From contig OZ020518.1 of NCBI GenBank assembly GCA_963971425.1, forward strand, positions 14,266,190 to 14,330,189: a stretch of DNA of 64,000 bases, read 5' to 3'. How positions within the stretch are numbered: the first letter of the stretch is position 1; each line of letters opens with the position of its first letter. Shown piece after piece: positions 57,848-64,000 of the stretch. This stretch comes from Bryoerythrophyllum caledonicum (Eukaryota; Streptophyta; Bryopsida; Pottiales; Pottiaceae). The notes below the pieces were generated by a model. That model did not search any database. It was not told the DNA's origin and saw only the letters and a program-made list of their open reading frames with translations. The translations under genes and the position numbers were made by a program.

Positions 57848-58746
57848 TTAACCCCAAAATGCAAAAAGTTCCAAGGTGGGCTTCTAGTGATTTTAAGTAG
57901 CTTACATGGGTGTCAATTTAGGTCATGAATCTTCAAAAAATTTATCATTGATGTGTTTAAGTAACAGCTTTGTGGAAAAACAAATTCTTGAAATAAATGC
58001 ACAAAACTAAAGTTATTGAGGTTCAAAGTTTGAAATGGGGAGGGCGGTCAGGGCGGGCAAGGAGGGCAAGGTATTGTATGGTCGAATAGTACTACTATCG
58101 AGCTTGTATGGTACCAATAGAAAGCTGAATAGTGTACTTTTTGGTGGTGGGTAGCAATGAAGGAAAGTTCTTAGCAACCTTCATCGTTTTTACTTGAAAA
58201 CGCATAGAAATTAAGGTTTCATTTTTCATGAAGAAATATTTTTTTTCTGTTGATGGAATTATGCATGATACTTCTATCCACCATTCGGATTTTAAAACAT
58301 TTTTCTACTTAGAGAATAAACTTACTTTCATAAGAAAATGGCTAGTTTCTATATCTTTGCCATTGCAAGTTTCTTTCCTTATCCAAAGACCTCCATTACT
58401 TGTGATTTTTTTGTGTGCAATGACCTAACACAAGGTAGAACATATATCCATAAATTTTATGCAATGTCTATTGGAAAAGTATGCAAATATCTTGAGTCAA
58501 AGTATGTTGACCCTGTTCAAGCCGGGAAGATAAAACGACACTGCACTTTTCAAATGCATGTATCTTACAATTCGTATGGTCAAAGTTTATGAAATTTTTT
58601 GGCTGTCACCTTGTAGCAGTTAAATTGAGGATCCTATGGTTGAAAGTAGTAAAATTTTGTTTCAATCAGCCTTGCAATTGTGCATCTTAGAGAGGTAGTT
58701 TGATAAAGGTTTTGGTGTGAAATTGTCAAGGAATTTTAGGGGTTAG
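57848..58746 (+). mobile_element. TTAA-family element (about 899 bp)
   Basis: Starts TTAACCCCAAAATGC and ends AATTTTAGGGGTTAG. The interior has diverged but keeps GGTCAAAGTTTATG. It sits within an older family fragment that resumes at 58747-58866. Confidence 0.55.
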
Positions 58747-58863
58747 TTGAGATCTTATCATAAAAATTGGAAATAAAAATATTTGTTTTCTTTCATACTC
58801 ATTACACTAAATTCAGTGACTTTGAAATGTTTTTGGTGTAAAATTATGACAGTCCTTTAGGAG

Positions 58864-59805
58864 TTAACCCCTAAAAGCCCAATTGTACCCATGGGGTATA
58901 TTTTGGATTTTGGGCAGGTACCTAAAATTCGGATAAAATCATTGTCTTATGAAAATTTTAGGCTAGATTGTCCCTTGTAAGAGCTTCGTGGGGATATTTT
59001 TATAATTTTTTTTGGATTCATGATTCAAAAGTTATCACCATTTAAAGGTCAATATGGGGAGTCCGGTAAGTTCGGGCAATTTGCTAAAAGTTTCTATTGA
59101 CATTGAGATTTTTCGTACATGTAAAGAATAATACCTTATTTTATGATTTAAAAAATAAATTCTAGTCTTTAGTGTAAAAAGAGCATTTTTACTCATGTCA
59201 AACATTTTCACACATTTCGGGAAAGGGGGAAAAAAAAACATTATTTCTACATAAAACCTAAAGATTTTCAAATTTTCCACTTTTTATTTTTTTGACCACA
59301 GCATGTGGTGAAAACCTTCTTATCAATCGTTTGGATTATCATTCTAAAGTATATTGAGTTCACAAAAAAATAATTCGTGAAATAGAAACTTTCCAAAAAA
59401 ATTTCAACCTCCGCTTCTTGCACAAGTGTTTTGAATATGCTACACTCCTTTTCTATGCCTAAAAATTGGTGTGTAGGCAACTAACATCATATTAAACACA
59501 ATTGTAAAAAATTTAGACCTTATGTAGTGCAAAAAATTGATAACAAGTGAAGTTAAAGCCTACTGATCCACTGAATGTAGGGAAAAGAATGAGCCATTTT
59601 TAAAATTTCAAACACGATAATCTCTCAATCCGTGCGGTGGATTATAGCCTTAAAAATATGGTGACTTTATATACATATTTAGTTTGAGTTCCTAAGGTTA
59701 AATGACCAAAATTTTACTTCAAAATTAAATGTTCTTGCCACTTTTTGGTAGTGGTAGGTTTGGAGTGTTTCTTGAGGAAAAATGGATTGGGTTTTTAGAG
59801 GTTAA
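58864..59805 (+). mobile_element. TTAA-family element, full length (942 bp)
   Basis: Starts TTAACCCCTAAAAGCCC, ends GGGTTTTTAGAGGTTAA, with the usual CAATCCGTGCGG internal block. No ORF. Confidence 0.65.
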
Positions 59806-61805
59806 GTAGGGAATCCTCGTGATTAGTTTCATGCGCAAGGCCTGCAGCTGCTGATCCATGTCCTGGCTGAGGATGGAATCTGCGCATGCACCGATGGTGA
59901 TGGTGGCTGAAAACTAACACACAGTTGACTCGAGTTCGAACCTGCTTGGGACTGTATACGGAAGTGTACGGGATATTGTATGTAGTGGGATACTGTACCC
60001 AGATGGGTACGGTATACAGTGGGGGTGTGGTATTGAATACGGTGGTGTCGAGTTGAATATTTCTATTTCATTTCATTTCATTTGTTGTAACCAATGTTTT
60101 GCAATTTCATTGATTTTAATTGTGCCTTCAAAAATTTCATATCAGATTTCTATAAAATTATTTTCATATGGATTTGAGATATCATTTGTTTAAATCTTGT
60201 ATTGAAACTTTGTGATACAAATTTTACATAATAACGATTTAATTTTTTTCAAAAGATGCAAACGATATCATTTCGACATACAGAATATATTAGACCCAAG
60301 AGCCCTTGGAATGATATGATTTTCACATGGGAACAATATCATTCAAAGACCCTCGGATTTTTGTGATTTTCGGATTTCAGTGCTCCTTCCAAAACCCTAG
60401 CTCAACAGGTACACTGAGGGGACCGAATCTCTCCTTGAGCGACTCCGGAGTCCACTTCCTTGACGCCCATATCTCCATCGCACCACGAATCACCACGAGA
60501 TTCTACAACTGAGCCCCATCCGAAAACAATCAAGGAACGCAAATCCATCAAACCTCAAAACCTAAACCCCTCAAAGAGAGCCTAGAAGAGAGCTTCACAA
60601 GAAACCAACTGACCAGCAGAAAGAAGCAATCCTCTCAAAAGAAAACCCCAACTCTTCCGAGCTCATTCTCATTCTAGAAATTTTCATCAATCCAAGCATA
60701 GAAATCCTACAACCTTAATAAGGAGCTTCACAAAACCCCAGCTGATCAGCAGAGAAAGAATGATCCTCTGACGAGAAAACCCCAACCCTACCAAGCTCAG
60801 TCACGTTCTACAAATGTGATCACAGCAAGATCTCTTTATACAAGCATCTGATACAACAACAATCTCGTTATAGCAGACAGTTAATTTTTAATCTTGTGAC
60901 TACTGCAGTGGAATCCCGTTGTGCCCAATGGGTTAGGGGCAATCCCAAGTTAAATAAACGAATGCGTAGTATTTACTGTAGGTAGCATGGTGATTTCGAT
61001 TTATATGTTGAATATGATTTTGCAAGTCCCAATTAAAATAAAGAGGTGGACGTCCTTTTGTAAAAATTGTTTTAGCCAAATAGATAGCGTCTACGAAAAT
61101 GAAATGAAGTGAGGATGTAGAATGTAATTCTCATCAACAGAATGCTACATACAGCATCAACACAACTCAGATACAATTTAAGAAATAACGGATTTCTCGT
61201 GAGAGAGGATTGTTGAAGGAACATGGCCGTCATTTGCTTTAGACTACGGTGGAAAAATTCACCGATTTAGGGTTCTAGAGAAATGGAGGAATATGATTGG
61301 AGTAAAACTTGCTCTTCATGGGATTGGGTTTAGAGTATGGCCAAGCTTGTCCGGTGGAAAACTTCAAGCGTGCATTGGATGAAAACATAACATGGCCGCC
61401 TATGTGGCAACACTTATTATAAGAGTTCTACTCCAATGCTTTAGTTTCTTATCGAGTCTCAACCCCTCGGACAAGAAACTAGCCACCGAAGAAGAGCAAC
61501 ATCTCACCGGTTGCCTCAAATAACCATGTCTCAATAATGTGTGCAATGACTCCAATACTCGACACATCAAAAGCTATTCAAACCCTCAGGTGCTGCGTAG
61601 TAAGTGCTCCTAACCACATCACGAAATTATTTCCCTGCCACAACATTCTGAAAAGGATGATTCAAGGCTAAAAAATGGTTTCCTCACAATGAGAGCTCCT
61701 TCTAAAACTTTGTAAATAGCATGTGTTTTGCGCTTTAAAAATACAAAATAGTGCTTTTGTAAGGAAACGCGATTGCGGATGCATCCTCCACTGTTTAACC
61801 CTTAG
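59806..61805. repeat. Intergenic DNA with a tandem duplication
   Basis: About 60589-60690 and 60718-60818 are similar (GAGCTTCACAA... and GAAAACCCCAAC...), a duplication about 129 bp apart. A GGTATAC/GTATAC-rich patch lies at 59950-60045. No gene supported. Confidence 0.45.
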
Positions 61806-64000
61806 AACACGCAATTAAGCAATTATGCACTTAGCCAAGTGCACTACTTGCTGGTAGAAAGCCGCAAGTTATTTGCTCATAACTTTTTTTAAAATCAAAA
61901 TTTGGCAAAAGTTTAGTATGTTTTTTGTCAAATTTTTTTGGTGTTTGTTGTGTCATACCTTGGCATCTTCATGTTCATATCAGTAATATATTTTTTACAT
62001 TTGCTACCTTTTTTTAGAAAATATATGATTTCTAATCTAGTTTATAAATCTTGCTACAAAATTATAATCATGTGCCCAAAGAGATTATAAATTTGTTATG
62101 AGTTATTATAGGATTTTAGAGTAGTGCACTACAAATACAATGTGTAAGAGATACAAAAATATATGTGCAATTTCCTAAGACAGTGTAAAGTACTTCACTG
62201 TATTTTATAATGCAAAAACATACATAATCAAGCAATTCCACACTATTGCTGAGGAATTCTAAAATCAAACATATCATATAGACCACCCAATATATAAATA
62301 TATACCACCCACCGAACGATAGACACATCTCAAACTACATTATACTAACGTACTTGTTACCTAAACTGCGTGCATGCTCTACTATAGTATATAGCTCCAC
62401 GGCTCACAGCTCATCTTCTAGCGGAACGACTCCCTCCACGTGTCCAATGGCGCTACCTACCATAGCGGACAGTTCATGATCCTGCACTGGACGATCTCCC
62501 ACACCTTCGATGCCAATGGACGCACACTCAACATATCGGTAATTGCCAGGAACACCCTCCCGTGTATGCCTTACCCTATCATCATTGTAGAAAAAGCCAT
62601 CCTCTCGATTGAAGGACATCTCTCGCTCTAACGAGAAGGCCCCTTGAAATGCAATGATGTCCTCGGATACGGTAGATCTTAGAACGGAAGGCAAACCTCG
62701 TCCGGTATCACTCTGAGTACCTCCGAACGTCTCTTGTGTCTCCGATACAGGCTCTGATTGAGAAGGCATCAAAGGCTGTGGAATCCTTCTCTGCACCGAA
62801 AAAAATTCCAATGAATCCAATTCTTCTTCCTCCATCTCCAGCCTAGGACCATCAAATGTACGCCCCCCTCCTGCCCCTGCCGCCAAACCAACATCCACTA
62901 CACCGGTATCTTGCATCCTCTCTGTAGGTGTTGCAGATGTCTCCCCTGTAGTATCTCCCATCGCCCGCTGCGTTGATGGAATCCTCTCTCCTGGAAGAGA
63001 CTGGTTCACTCCATCTTCATCGGCGTCTGAACCACTGCGAGATGAGAAATCTTCAGTGGTACCTGAACGTGGCAATCTCTCATGTAAACCACCTCCATCC
63101 TCATTGTCGTCTTCATTCCTCACTCCACCAACCGCCTCTTCGGTCTCAGGTGCAATGTTGCAACAAGTACTTGCTCCACCAGTCCTGACCAACAGTTGTC
63201 CTTGGAAATTGTCGGACAACTCATTGTACAGAAATGAAACTCTTTCTGTACAATCGTCAATGATGAAAACCTCAGATCCCTGGAAATCTCCTTCAAGGAT
63301 TGTGGGAATGGCCGTAGATATGTTACACGCCACTAAATCCCAACTACGGGGCAAGTATGAGCCCACTAGTCTTGCCAGCTCTGATGGAGATCTCTCAAGT
63401 GAATCAACTTCAGAGGGTTGGCGTGCCTCACTCCAGTGGTCCAAGAAAACGAGAGGAAGTGGAACGTCTCCAGAAACATAGTTCGGGCCAGGAGATGTAC
63501 CCACGGGGTGCTGCATACAAATCACAACATCGCCAATCGGTTGTACTACTTGCTCCAGACGCCCATTCTCTGTAAAATCGAGAGCATAGGGATTAACCGA
63601 GTTGGGATCAAATGCCCAGCATCCACGTCGCATAGTACATCCCTCTGGAAGCTTCACCTTCGTGAAAAAGTCTTCGTTGGCATACATGGCCGCTGGTAAC
63701 AAGAAGATGACGTTCCATCGTTCAATATTTGCCATCCATAATGCCAGCTGTGCAAAAACTGCGGATAACTGGGCGTCTCCCCAATGACCATCTCCATGCC
63801 TCCCACCGCCACGTCGACAATCAATCACCCACAAACATGGTTTCCCCAACTCTATGTAGTCGGTGCGGAATAACCCTCTTCTACACCGAACCGGAAGAAG
63901 ATTCTCTGTATCGCTCCGGCCTGGCCTCTTCACTTCCATCTGCCATTCCGAATTAGCAGTAGCATGTCCTCCCACATCCACGGACAGTCCAATGTATCCA
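61806..64000. mobile_element. Second copy of the large TIR transposon (left end, runs off window)
   Basis: Starts AACACGCAATTAAGC exactly as the first copy and is collinear with 2784 to about 4960. It is preceded by TTAG (61802-61805), which is the expected 4-bp duplication if the unseen right end is followed by TTAG. It lies next to a TTTAACCC word. Confidence 0.85.
62404..64000 (-). CDS. Transposon accessory protein, copy 2 (C-terminal part)
   Basis: At least 525 codons are open from the window edge to the stop at 62404, equivalent to 3382 to about 4960 in copy 1. Here the frame is intact where copy 1 has TAA (Gln at about 63769). It differs from copy 1 by many substitutions and by a 21-bp in-frame insertion at about 62991-63011 within the disordered acidic tail. 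In-frame length change and an open frame argue that this protein was translated while the family spread. Function unknown. Confidence 0.7.
   Translation of the reverse strand, partial: GYIGLSVDVGGHATANSEWQMEVKRPGRSDTENLLPVRCRRGLFRTDYIELGKPCLWVIDCRRGGGRHGDGHWGDAQLSAVFAQLALWMANIERWNVIFLLPAAMYANEDFFTKVKLPEGCTMRRGCWAFDPNSVNPYALDFTENGRLEQVVQPIGDVVICMQHPVGTSPGPNYVSGDVPLPLVFLDHWSEARQPSEVDSLERSPSELARLVGSYLPRSWDLVACNISTAIPTILEGDFQGSEVFIIDDCTERVSFLYNELSDNFQGQLLVRTGGASTCCNIAPETEEAVGGVRNEDDNEDGGGLHERLPRSGTTEDFSSRSGSDADEDGVNQSLPGERIPSTQRAMGDTTGETSATPTERMQDTGVVDVGLAAGAGGGRTFDGPRLEMEEEELDSLEFFSVQRRIPQPLMPSQSEPVSETQETFGGTQSDTGRGLPSVLRSTVSEDIIAFQGAFSLEREMSFNREDGFFYNDDRVRHTREGVPGNYRYVECASIGIEGVGDRPVQDHELSAMVGSAIGHVEGVVPLEDEL

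Noticed and set aside
59930-59960. GAGTTCGAACC resembling a tRNA T-arm
   Set aside because: No matching acceptor stem, D-arm or anticodon arm in the surrounding sequence.

Overview
The window looks like nuclear DNA of a non-flowering green plant (bryophyte-like land plant or streptophyte relative). Intergenic DNA is AT-rich and crowded with repeats, while the two intact genes have GC-rich exons and short GT-AG introns. The genes I recognise are plant types: a BBD bifunctional nuclease (36209-37314), a four-exon GST of likely TCHQD class (47397-49537), and remnants of a JMJD5/JMJ30-type JmjC gene and of a plant-type protein kinase. An exactly 200-N scaffold gap (9303-9502) shows it is a draft assembly. 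I cannot name the species.

Layout. From about 470 to 22812 there is an old non-LTR retrotransposon (LINE) on the + strand. It is split by a 13,753-bp DNA transposon (2784-16536) with terminal inverted repeats and a 4-bp target duplication. The LINE encodes, in one long frame, an AP endonuclease, a reverse transcriptase, an RNase H, a CCHC knuckle and a C-terminal restriction-like (PD...E) nuclease. That makes it a dual-endonuclease LINE like Dualen/RandI, with a degenerate 2A-like peptide ahead of the polyprotein. The inserted DNA transposon carries two divergent genes: a transposase-like protein with D...D...HTHED motifs (+) and a very long accessory protein of unknown function (-). A second copy of the same element starts at 61806 and runs off the window end. 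Most ORFs in both elements are broken by in-frame stops rather than frameshifts, as expected from C-to-T decay of methylated DNA.

From 22.8 to 35.5 kb there are repeats, a kinase pseudogene (25.0-25.6 kb), a heavily decayed coiled-coil ORF (32.1-33.8 kb) and a 3-bp-TSD MITE. The BBD gene follows at 35.5-37.3 kb. From 37.3 to 46.3 kb repeats predominate, including a TTAA-flanked non-autonomous family with CCCCTAAAAGCCC ends, found at about 13 sites in the window. The GST gene occupies 46.3-49.6 kb.

The rest holds a mariner-like 1.53-kb near-perfect hairpin (50161-51687), a truncated minus-strand LINE 3' end (51.83-52.57 kb), a second kinase pseudogene (53.5-54.2 kb), a JmjC pseudogene in five exons on the minus strand (54591-56225), several MITEs, and the second DNA transposon copy.

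The host genes show no operon-like link. The theme is nested mobile elements: LINE, then the large TIR transposon inside it, then TTAA elements inside that transposon.
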